Shown: positions 1 to 5,366, numbered from the stretch's first letter. The stretch is DNA of 9,046 nucleotides from JAEZFI01 sp044508215 (GCA_044508215.1 JBIQID010000127.1:1-9046); one strand, 5' to 3'. A program made the numbers and translations. Notes: generated by a model from the letters alone, not told the origin.

Positions 1-61
1 TACAGCGTCGCTGGCCGACACCCCGGGATCCCGGCGGCACTCATCGAGGAGCACAACCCCC

Positions 62-469
62 ATGCAGATCACCGACGTCCCCTTCCACGCCGACGTACGC
101 CCCTTGGCGGGAAGCGTGCCCGGGTGGGTGCTCACCCTCTCGGGCGAGGTGGATTCGTCGACATCCCCGGTGCTCCAGGCGAAGGCCGAGGAGCTGATCA
201 GCGGTTCGGCCGGTGCGGTGCTGCTGGTGATGGACCTCAGCCGGGTCGAGTTCGTCGACTCGAGCGGCCTGCGGGTGATCGTCTCGCTCGGCAACGAGCT
301 CGAGTCCCGCGGCGGGCGGTTGGAGCTCAGCGGCTTGTCGGCCGCGGCCCGTCGCATCCTCGAGCTCACGGGGCTGATCGACCGCTACCGGACCGACGAC
401 AGCAGCGACGACGCCGCGGACGACGACACGACCTCAGATCCGAGCGACGGTTCCAGCGAGGTTCGGTGA
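62..469 (+). CDS. STAS-domain anti-anti-sigma factor (RsbV/SpoIIAA-like)
   Basis: 135 residues. The STAS fold covers about residues 20-110. It contains the typical GEVD near residues 28-31 and the core FVDSSGL (64-70), whose serine pair holds the site that RsbW-type kinases phosphorylate in this family. Such proteins, when unphosphorylated, bind the anti-sigma factor and release the sigma factor. The start is supported by GAGGAG at 46-51, 10 nt upstream of the ATG. Residues 111-135 form an extra tail of Asp, Ser and Thr (DDSSDDAADDD and onward), which the usual 100-115 residue antagonists lack. A C-rich, G-poor stretch follows the stop directly, so the gene may end its own transcript. The partner is inferred from context: the kinase-like protein at 836 or the anti-sigma factor at 2101. 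The family call is firm; the exact partner is not known. Confidence 0.93.
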   Translation: MQITDVPFHADVRPLAGSVPGWVLTLSGEVDSSTSPVLQAKAEELISGSAGAVLLVMDLSRVEFVDSSGLRVIVSLGNELESRGGRLELSGLSAAARRILELTGLIDRYRTDDSSDDAADDDTTSDPSDGSSEVR

Positions 470-470
470 G

Positions 471-519
471 CACCAAGCCCAACCCACCCCCCCTGCCCAC
501 ACCTCTCCCTCCACCTTCC
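471..519 (+). terminator. C-rich, G-poor stretch: candidate Rho-utilisation (rut) site
   Basis: In these 49 bases just after the STAS stop codon, 32 are C and only 2 are G (477 and 495). This is very unlike the balanced G and C of the surrounding genes. C-rich, G-poor, unstructured RNA behind a coding region is the known signature of Rho loading sites. No U-run or strong hairpin is seen here, so an intrinsic terminator is not supported. That Rho acts here is inference from composition only. Confidence 0.35.
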
Positions 520-784
520 GGTCGGCGCGCCCCAACCGAAGCCCGAACTGGACCCGCCGCCCCACCAACAGGCTTCGCTCCCGTCGCCCCCCAGCCTCTC
601 GGGGGGCTCTCTCGCGCCACGTCTCCTGAGGCGTCGGCTCGCGAGCTCCACCAGTCCATCCGGGTCCCGGTCCTCAGCGCCCTGCGGGTCCCCGGCGACC
701 TTGCGCCGGGGAGGACCGGTCCCTGCGCTCCGGTCCCCCCCGACGGAGGTGCGTGGGCATGGGCGCCCACGGCGAGGTGAGCGG
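520..784 (+). other. Non-coding spacer with several stem-loops
   Basis: I find no convincing gene here. It holds three hairpins. The first is a 7-bp stem, 586-592 with 601-607. The second is a two-part stem in which 667-673 pairs with 713-719 and 689-697 pairs with 704-712 (CCCCGGCG-ACCTTG-CGCCGGGG at the top). The third is GTGGGC/GCCCAC, 753-758 with 765-770. The motif CCGGTCC occurs directly at 667, 716 and 730, and inverted at 713. Two perfect 10-bp palindromes are present, GCTCGCGAGC (637-646) and GGACCGGTCC (713-722). An open frame from a GTG at 466 to 780 crosses the region, but its third-position composition is mixed and the product is proline-rich low complexity. A structured leader of the next gene or a small RNA is possible but unproven. 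Confidence 0.4.
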
Positions 785-835
785 ATGTTCCCCCGAGCGA
801 AGGCGGCTATACGCCCCAAGGATCGAGTGGCGACC

Positions 836-1363
836 ATGACGCAGGACGAGCCCGGCCGCGACTCCCCGAGTGGCACTCCGCGTGACGGATGGCATCTCGA
901 CGGCGACCCATCGGTACCATTGCCGCCGATGTCGCCCCGTCACGCCGTGCATCGGTTCGGCCCCGACGATCGAGCACCTGGAACCGCCCGGCGGTTCGCT
1001 CGGGCGACGCTGGGAGACTGGGGCCTCGGGGCGCTGTGCGAGACGGTCGAGCTGCTCGTCAGCGAGGTGGTCACGAACGCCGTCGGCCACGCCCACAGCG
1101 GCGGCCAGATGGTGATGGCCGAGGTGCCGACCGGTCTGCGCGTCGAGGTCTCCGACAAGGGCGCCGGCGAGGTGGCGCCCCGCAACGCCGGGCCCGAGGA
1201 CGTGACGGGCCGCGGGATGGCGATCGTCGCAGCGCTCGCAACCCGGTGGGGCGTCCACGAAGGTTCGCCGGACGCCGCCTGGTTCAAGACGGTCTGGTTC
1301 GAGGTCGACGTCACCGACGATTCGTCGGGTTCCGTCTCAGTGACCTCGCGGCGAAGCCTGTAG
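836..1363 (+). CDS. RsbW/SpoIIAB-like ATP-binding protein (GHKL serine kinase, anti-sigma type)
   Basis: 175 residues from the ATG at 836. It has a full GHKL (HATPase_c) ATP site: N-box ELLVSEVVTNA with E77 and N81, G1-type DKGAG at 107-111, and the lid GRGMAIV at 125-131. Proteins of this family phosphorylate STAS antagonists on serine or bind a sigma factor. The first 35 residues are Pro/Asp-rich and outside the domain. The start is uncertain. ATG 836 has AAGGA at 818-822 (13 nt away). An in-frame ATG at 785 has GAGGTG at 774-779 and would add 17 residues (MFPRAKAAIRPKDRVAT). A STAS gene begins 11 nt after the stop, so kinase and substrate are probably co-transcribed. Unlike the RsbW at 2101, its nucleotide-binding motifs are intact, which makes it the better candidate for an active kinase. 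Which sigma or STAS protein it targets is inferred. Confidence 0.9.
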   Translation: MTQDEPGRDSPSGTPRDGWHLDGDPSVPLPPMSPRHAVHRFGPDDRAPGTARRFARATLGDWGLGALCETVELLVSEVVTNAVGHAHSGGQMVMAEVPTGLRVEVSDKGAGEVAPRNAGPEDVTGRGMAIVAALATRWGVHEGSPDAAWFKTVWFEVDVTDDSSGSVSVTSRRSL

Positions 1364-1374
1364 GGTTGCGTCCG

Positions 1375-1695
1375 ATGGATGCAGCCGAGACCCACCTGGA
1401 CCTTCGGACGGAGACGGGGCCCGATGGGCCGGTCGTCGTGGCGACAGGTGAGATCGACGCTGCCACGAGCGACACGCTCGAGCAGGCGATCATCGCCGCA
1501 GCCGGCAGTGGCGACGGCCCCGTGGCGGTCGACCTCGGCGGCGTGTCGTTCATCGACAGCTCAGGCCTCCGCTCGCTGATCGTCGCCCAGCGCGACCTCG
1601 GCGACCGCCTCAAGGTCGCCGCAGCCTCCGACGTGGTCGTGCGGCTCTTCGAGGTCACGGGTCTCACCGAGACCCTCATGCCGCCCTCGGCCTGA
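1375..1695 (+). CDS. STAS-domain anti-anti-sigma factor (RsbV-like)
   Basis: 106 residues, the usual size of a minimal RsbV/SpoIIAA protein. GEID at 25-28 and FIDSSGL at 59-65 mark the STAS fold and the phospho-acceptor serine region. The C-terminal helix (LFEVTGL, 91-97) is typical. ATG 1375 is chosen; the Shine-Dalgarno is weak (AGGG at 1362-1365) and overlaps the stop of the upstream kinase gene, which suggests translational coupling. An in-frame TTG at 1366 is a less likely start. Gene order kinase then STAS, 11 nt apart, fits a kinase-substrate pair. It probably feeds into the anti-sigma/sigma pair 400 bases downstream. The family is clear; the pathway is inferred from position. Confidence 0.93.
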   Translation: MDAAETHLDLRTETGPDGPVVVATGEIDAATSDTLEQAIIAAAGSGDGPVAVDLGGVSFIDSSGLRSLIVAQRDLGDRLKVAAASDVVVRLFEVTGLTETLMPPSA

Positions 1696-1744
1696 CGCCG
1701 CTCCGCCGCCACCGCGCCGCTGCCCCTTCGCTCGACCCGTTCGG

Positions 1745-1770
1745 GGTTAGGGCCACTCGCGCCACGGGTA
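1745..1770 (+). promoter_or_regulatory. SigF/SigB-type promoter candidate for the small ORF-rsbW-sigF unit
   Basis: GGTTA (1745-1749) is followed after exactly 16 nt by GGGTA (1766-1770). The known consensus for the SigF/SigB family is GGTTT or GTTT, a spacer of about 15-17, then GGGTA(T). The predicted transcript start near 1777 leaves a short leader of about 29 nt. It contains AGGAG at 1795-1799 and an inverted repeat CGGGT/ACCCG (1776-1780 with 1786-1790). The same motif with the same spacing lies ahead of dps. This would make the sigma factor autoregulated, as is known for related systems; here that is inference from sequence. Confidence 0.6.
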
Positions 1771-1805
1771 GGGGTCGGGTCACACACCCGTGACAGGAGC
1801 GCGAC

Positions 1806-1970
1806 ATGAGTGACACGTCCTACGGCCACGCCGATCGTCCCCCCACCGAGGAGGAAGAGGACATGGCGGAGCAGGTCGCTGCAGCCGTCGACGTCGACGA
1901 GGTCGGCGAGCACTACGAGGAGATGGCCGAGCGAGGGGCCAACACCGAGGGCGAAGGCAAGATCGTCTGA
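1806..1970 (+). CDS. Small acidic protein of unknown function (54 aa)
   Basis: ATG 1806 has a good Shine-Dalgarno (AGGAG, 1795-1799, 6 nt spacing) and a SigF-type promoter candidate just upstream. The product starts MSDTSYGHADRPPTEEEED and ends GANTEGEGKIV. It is rich in Glu and Asp, has no Cys or Trp, no signal peptide and no membrane segment. The middle (about 18-43) could form one amphipathic helix. Codon third positions are strongly G/C, as in the neighbouring real genes. I do not recognise the family. In M. smegmatis a different small gene (chaB) sits ahead of rsbW-sigF, but this sequence does not look like ChaB to me. It may be an abundant SigF-dependent stress protein or a small modulator of the RsbW/SigF pair; both are guesses. 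Confidence 0.75.
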   Translation: MSDTSYGHADRPPTEEEEDMAEQVAAAVDVDEVGEHYEEMAERGANTEGEGKIV

Positions 1971-1981
1971 CACCAGGAGCT

Positions 1982-2016
1982 GTGCGCGCCGGTGCCCGCA
2001 GGGGCGCCGGGCGTGC
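1982..2016 (+). terminator. Strong stem-loop after the small ORF (attenuator or processing site)
   Basis: CCGGTGCCC (1989-1997) pairs with GGGCGCCGG (2002-2010) through one U-G wobble, closing a GCAG loop. Beyond a bulged G1988 the stem continues, 1982-1987 with 2011-2016. The total is about 15 bp, starting 11 nt after the stop of the 54-residue gene. No U-run follows, so complete intrinsic termination is unlikely. Partial termination or protection of the upstream mRNA end are plausible roles. The pairing is read directly; the role is inferred. Confidence 0.45.
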
Positions 2017-2054
2017 GCGAAGATGCGGGCGGCGGTCAAGGCGCCGCACCGCGT

Positions 2055-2079
2055 GTGCCGTCACCGACCGTGTCGGCAC
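2055..2079 (+). promoter_or_regulatory. Stem-loop directly upstream of the rsbW ribosome binding site
   Basis: GTGCCG (2055-2060) pairs with CGGCAC (2074-2079). After one T-T mismatch, CAC (2062-2064) pairs with GTG (2070-2072) around the loop CGACC. It ends 11 nt before the GAGGAGG at 2091-2097. It could be an RNA structure tuning rsbW translation or, as DNA, an operator. No known family was recognised. Confidence 0.35.
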
Positions 2080-2100
2080 CTGCCCACATCGAGGAGGAAC

Positions 2101-2493
2101 GTGAGCGAAGAGCGACCGGTCGTGGTGAGCTTCCCGCCGGATGTCAGGTACGTGCGGGTGGTGCGGCTCACCACCTCGGGCCTCGCGTCCATGTGCGGCT
2201 TCGACCTCGACGCGATCGAGGACCTGAAGGTCGCGGTCGACGAGGTGTGCTCCACGTTGATCGAGCTGGCCGGCGACCGCGACGTCACCGTCAGCCTGCA
2301 GATGACCACGCCCCCGGGCCTGCTGGTGCAGGGCCGCGTGCGGGTCGGGGAGGGGCAGCTGGACGAGGTCCGGGCCGACCTCTCCCACCGCATCCTCGAC
2401 GTGATGGCCGACGAGCACTCGTTCCAGATCGACGACGGCGTCGCCGCGTTCACGTTCTCCCGCACCGTGGACCCGTTGGGTGCCGATGCCTGA
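2101..2493 (+). CDS. rsbW: Anti-sigma factor RsbW/UsfX-like
   Basis: 130 residues, from a GTG with GAGGAGG at 2091-2097 (spacing 3). The segment DLKVAVDEVCSTLIE (41-55) closely resembles DLRLAVDEVCTRLIR of M. tuberculosis UsfX, the anti-SigF factor. The C-terminal part (HRILDVMADEHSFQIDDG) also follows that protein. The family binds the sigma factor and holds it inactive until a STAS antagonist takes its place. The canonical N-box asparagine is replaced by Thr or Leu near residue 52-53, and I see no clear DxGxG or GxGxG lid. ATP use may therefore be weak or absent. The gene overlaps sigF by 8 nt, the usual arrangement for an anti-sigma factor made in step with its sigma factor. Its antagonist is probably one of the three STAS proteins in this window. 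Confidence 0.88.
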   Translation: MSEERPVVVSFPPDVRYVRVVRLTTSGLASMCGFDLDAIEDLKVAVDEVCSTLIELAGDRDVTVSLQMTTPPGLLVQGRVRVGEGQLDEVRADLSHRILDVMADEHSFQIDDGVAAFTFSRTVDPLGADA

Positions 2494-3286
2494 ATCGCCC
2501 TCCGGTGGCTCCATCGACGACGCGCCCGGCCGCGGGGAGGGGTCGCTGTCGTCCGAGGACGGAGCGGTCATCGAGCGGTTCCGGCGCGCCATCGCGTCGG
2601 GCGACCAGCGCGAGCGCGACGCGATCGTCGCGGACCACCGCTTCATCGCAGAACGGTGCGCCCGCCGGTTCGCGAACCGCGGCGAGCCGCTCGACGACCT
2701 CGTGCAGGTGGCGTCGATCGGCTTGATGAAGGCGGTCGAGCGGTTCGATCCCGAGATGGGGATCCCGTTCCCGGCCTACGCCACCCCCACGATCATGGGA
2801 GAACTGCGCCGCCACTTCCGCGACGCCACGTGGGCGATCCGGGTGCCGCGGCGGGCGAAGGACCTCCACGTGCGCATCGGGCCCACGCTCGATCGGCTGC
2901 ACCAGCTGTACGGCCGTGCACCCACCCCGGCCGAGCTGGCCGCTGAGCTGCAGGTGCCCGAGGAGCACGTGCTCGAGGCCCTCGACGCGGGCGCCGCGTA
3001 CTCGACGCACTCGCTCGACCAGCCGTCGGTCGGCGGCGACTCGACCGGTGCCGACCGCCTGGGAGCAGAGGACGCGCTCGCCGCGCTGAAGGAGGACCGG
3101 GCCGAGCTGGCGTCGCTCCTCGAGTCGCTGCCCGAGCGCGAGCGCAAGATCATCTACCTCCGCTTCTTCGAGGACCGCAGCCAGGCGGAGATCGCCGCCG
3201 TGGTGGGCACCAGTCAGGTGCACGTGTCGCGCTTGCTGCGCTCGTCGCTCGAGACGCTGCGCGCAGCCGCCGCCGAGCGGCACTGA
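2486..3286 (+). CDS. sigF: RNA polymerase sigma factor, SigF/SigB/SigG family
   Basis: 266 residues, close to the 261 of M. tuberculosis SigF. Region 2 spans about 45-115 (DLVQVASIGLMKAVERFD, 71-88, then FPAYATPTIMGELRRHFRD). Region 3 spans 125-185 (LDRLHQLYGRAPTPAELA). Region 4 spans 208-262, with the helix-turn-helix RSQAEIAAVVGTSQVHVSRL at 231-250. Region 1 is absent, as expected for this group. ATG 2486 gives an 8-nt overlap with rsbW; a GTG at 2480 would add only two residues. No strong Shine-Dalgarno is seen, so translation is probably coupled to rsbW. It directs polymerase to stress promoters of the GGTTT-N16-GGGTA type. Two such sites in this window, ahead of its own operon and ahead of dps, are likely targets. 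It ends 9 nt from a convergent STAS gene, with no visible terminator between. Confidence 0.95.
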   Translation: MPESPSGGSIDDAPGRGEGSLSSEDGAVIERFRRAIASGDQRERDAIVADHRFIAERCARRFANRGEPLDDLVQVASIGLMKAVERFDPEMGIPFPAYATPTIMGELRRHFRDATWAIRVPRRAKDLHVRIGPTLDRLHQLYGRAPTPAELAAELQVPEEHVLEALDAGAAYSTHSLDQPSVGGDSTGADRLGAEDALAALKEDRAELASLLESLPERERKIIYLRFFEDRSQAEIAAVVGTSQVHVSRLLRSSLETLRAAAAERH

Positions 3287-3295
3287 GTCCAAGCG

Positions 3296-3679
3296 CTACG
3301 AGCGGACCGACTCGTCGAGCAGGTGCTCGGCCAGGCCGACCAGCTCGAGCAGCCGGCGGGTGGCGTCGGACGGCTCCACGATCATGACCTTCGCCCCGGA
3401 CCGGCGCGCCCGGTCGTGGATCTGGAGGAACGCCCTCAGCCCGGCCGAGTCGATGAAGCTCAGCCCCGCCGCCGACAGCCGCACGTGTTCGCCGGGTCCG
3501 GCCAGCTCGCAGGTGACCGCCACCAGCACGCTCGCAGTCGAGGCGTCGAGCTCGCCCGAGACGTGGACGACCCACGACTCGTCTTCTCGGAGGGTGCGGA
3601 TGCTGGCCTCCGACCCTTCGTGGGGCGCGCTGCCGTTCCCGGCGTCGGGAAGGCGGATCACCCGCGGTTCGCGGCCCAC
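3296..3679 (-). CDS. STAS-domain anti-anti-sigma factor, convergent to sigF
   Basis: 127 residues. SGELD at 41-45 and FIDSAGL at 75-81 identify a STAS antagonist; here the motif holds a single serine (Ser78) as acceptor. The GTG at 3679 is chosen because GGGAAGG (3688-3694) lies 8 nt upstream. The frame stays open to 3970, but that part is low-complexity and overlaps the dps leader and dps itself on the other strand. An in-frame GTG at 3688 is a weaker alternative. The first 25 residues are outside the domain. It is transcribed toward sigF, with only 9 nt between the stop codons, and divergently from dps. No promoter of its own was found. It is likely another input to the RsbW-SigF switch. 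Confidence 0.88.
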   Translation of the reverse strand: MGREPRVIRLPDAGNGSAPHEGSEASIRTLREDESWVVHVSGELDASTASVLVAVTCELAGPGEHVRLSAAGLSFIDSAGLRAFLQIHDRARRSGAKVMIVEPSDATRRLLELVGLAEHLLDESVRS

Positions 3680-3729
3680 GTTGGACACCTTCCCATGTCG
3701 AGGTGGGAGCAGACCAGCCCCGACGCCGG

Positions 3730-3755
3730 GGTTTGCCGCCCCGGGGGGCCGGGTA
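3730..3755 (+). promoter_or_regulatory. SigF/SigB-type promoter candidate for dps
   Basis: GGTTT (3730-3734), a 16-nt spacer and GGGTA (3751-3755) fit the SigF-family consensus exactly. The spacing is identical to the site at 1745-1770. The predicted start near 3762 leaves a leader of about 57 nt before the dps ATG. Known SigF/SigB regulons often include Dps or other ferritin-like proteins, so the pairing makes biological sense. That this sigma factor uses the site is inference. Confidence 0.7.
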
Positions 3756-3818
3756 GCAACCGCCCGGGTGGGAACACCTCCCGACGCGCTTTCCCGCGAC
3801 CCTGCCGAAAGAGGAGCC

Positions 3819-4496
3819 ATGGCCACGAAGAAGACCGCCACGAAGAAGTCGAGCAACACCCGAGCCGCGGCTGCGAAGCCGAACGGCTCCAGCTCGGGCA
3901 GCCGCTCCCGCCGCAGCCCGGCTCGCGCCGGCACCGGCACCGCCCGCGACGGCGCTGCCGACCGGGGCACCTACACCGTCCCGGGCGTGAGCGAGGGCGA
4001 CGCCCGCAAGGTCACCGAGATCCTGCAGGAGCGCCTCGTCGCGCTCATCGACCTCACGTTGACGTTGAAGCACGTCCACTGGAACGTGGTGGGCCGTGAC
4101 TTCATCGGCGTCCACGAGATGCTCGACCCGCAGTACGCCGAGGCGTCGCAGATGGTCGATGCGGTCGCCGAGCGCATCGCCACGATGGGCGGCGCACCGA
4201 ACGGCCTCGCCGGCTACCTCGTGCAGAACCGCACCTGGGACGACTACAGCCTCGGGCTCGCCGTGGTCCCGCAGCACCTCGCCGAGCTCGACGTCGCCTA
4301 CTCGGGTCTGATCGGCGCCCACCGTGCCGCCATCGAGAAGGTGAGCGACATCGACCCGGTCACCGAGGACCTGCTGATCAGCCAGACGGGTCGCCTCGAG
4401 ATGTTCCAGTGGTTCGTGCGGGCGCACCTCGAGAACGGCGACGGCGAGATCGCCACCGCCGGCTCGGGTCGCCGGGCCGCAGCGAAGGCGTCCTAG
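3819..4496 (+). CDS. dps: Dps-family ferritin-like DNA-protecting protein
   Basis: 225 residues. The Dps core covers about 55-210. The motif HVHWNVVGRDFIGVHEMLD (85-103) supplies ferroxidase His87 and the HE pair at 99-100; MVDAVAER (112-119) supplies Asp114 and Glu118. This is the full set expected at the inter-subunit iron site. Members form dodecamers that oxidise and store iron and protect DNA under stress. The first 50 residues are Lys/Arg/Ala/Ser-rich (MATKKTATKKSS and onward), a histone-like DNA-binding tail that E. coli Dps has only in short form. The end (GRRAAAKAS) is basic too. ATG 3819 follows AAAGAGGAG at 3808-3816. A SigF-type promoter lies upstream. The stop abuts the stop of the next gene on the opposite strand, within CTAGCTAG. 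Confidence 0.94.
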   Translation: MATKKTATKKSSNTRAAAAKPNGSSSGSRSRRSPARAGTGTARDGAADRGTYTVPGVSEGDARKVTEILQERLVALIDLTLTLKHVHWNVVGRDFIGVHEMLDPQYAEASQMVDAVAERIATMGGAPNGLAGYLVQNRTWDDYSLGLAVVPQHLAELDVAYSGLIGAHRAAIEKVSDIDPVTEDLLISQTGRLEMFQWFVRAHLENGDGEIATAGSGRRAAAKAS

Positions 4497-5366
4497 CTAG
4501 GTCGCCTCGGCGGGTCGCCAGCCCGGGCCCCGCAGCAGGATGCCGAGGCGGTCGCGCCAACGCCGCGTCGAGCGCAGGTCGCGGCCGATCGCCGCGTACT
4601 CGTGGAACGCGATCCGCAGCGGGTTGTAGGTCTCGATGTCCTTCGTGAGCCCGTAGACCACCGGTTCGTCCTCCGCCTGGAACGTGCCGAACAGGCGGTC
4701 CCACACGATGAGGATGCCGCCGTAGTTGCGGTCGAGGTAGCGCGGGTTCGACCCGTGGTGCACACGGTGGTGCGACGGCGTGTTGAAGACGGCCTCGAAC
4801 CACCGGGGCAGCTTCCCGATCGCCTCGGTGTGCACCCAGAACTGGTAGATCAGGTCGATCCCCTCGGCGACGAGGATCATCCACGGCGGCACGCCCGCCA
4901 GCGCCCAGACCGGATAGAAGAGCAGGTGGGTCCACGGCGTCCACGGCTGACGGAGCGCGGTCGAGAGGTTGTACTTCCGGCTCGAGTGGTGGTTCACGTG
5001 GCAGGCCCAGAGGATCCGCACCTCGTGCTCCACCCGGTGCTGCCAGTAGTAGGAGAGGTCCCAGCCCACGATCGCCACGGTCCAGGCCACCCAGTCGGTG
5101 CCGAGGTCGAAGAGGCGGAACTGCCAGAGCCAGGTGGCGATGGCGAACACTCCGAGGTTCAGGAGGAACACCGGGAGGGCCGAGCCCACGCCCATGGCGA
5201 GGCTGGCGAGCGTGTCGCGCCGCTCGAACCCGAGAGCGGGCCGGGGGTCGCGGCGACGGCGGCGGCGGGCGAGGACCCACATCTCGACGCCCATCAGCGC
5301 CAGGAAGGCCGGGATGGCGTAGAGCGTCGGGTCGACCACCTCGGCCGCCAGCAGCGGTGCGTCCAT
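4497..5366 (-). CDS. Membrane fatty acid hydroxylase / sterol desaturase-family protein
   Basis: 289 residues. The three histidine clusters of this di-iron membrane oxygenase family are present: HRVEH (110-114), HVNHH (123-127) and HHRVHH (199-204), with an extra His179. Hydrophobic segments lie near 13-33, 55-80 and 92-108, with another pair around 145-176. The RRRRR at 35-39 probably marks the cytoplasmic side. The C-terminal VYGLTKDIETYNP resembles alkylglycerol monooxygenase-like members, so an ether lipid, sterol, carotenoid or fatty acid could be the substrate; the sequence alone does not decide. The ATG at 5366 shares its A with the TGA of tetR (TGATG), so the two are translationally coupled. 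Its expression is therefore likely controlled by that regulator. Confidence 0.9.
   Translation of the reverse strand: MDAPLLAAEVVDPTLYAIPAFLALMGVEMWVLARRRRRRDPRPALGFERRDTLASLAMGVGSALPVFLLNLGVFAIATWLWQFRLFDLGTDWVAWTVAIVGWDLSYYWQHRVEHEVRILWACHVNHHSSRKYNLSTALRQPWTPWTHLLFYPVWALAGVPPWMILVAEGIDLIYQFWVHTEAIGKLPRWFEAVFNTPSHHRVHHGSNPRYLDRNYGGILIVWDRLFGTFQAEDEPVVYGLTKDIETYNPLRIAFHEYAAIGRDLRSTRRWRDRLGILLRGPGWRPAEAT

Noticed and set aside
466..780. GTG-started frame overlapping the first STAS stop (GTGA), 104 residues, proline-rich, ending 4 nt before an ATG at 785
   Set aside because: The junctions look operon-like, but third positions are not strongly G/C in the first half, the product is low-complexity, and the same frame is open across the STAS gene as a shadow. 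Hairpins and C-rich bias explain the region better.
785..810. GTTC-N14-GGCTAT as a further SigB-like promoter for the kinase gene
   Set aside because: The -10 has only a partial match and the spacer is shorter than in the two good sites. It would also exclude the ATG at 785. Too weak to list.
3150..4427. 425-codon frame on the - strand across sigF, STAS and dps
   Set aside because: Runs antisense to dps and the end of sigF, whose domains are unambiguous; its own product shows no domain.
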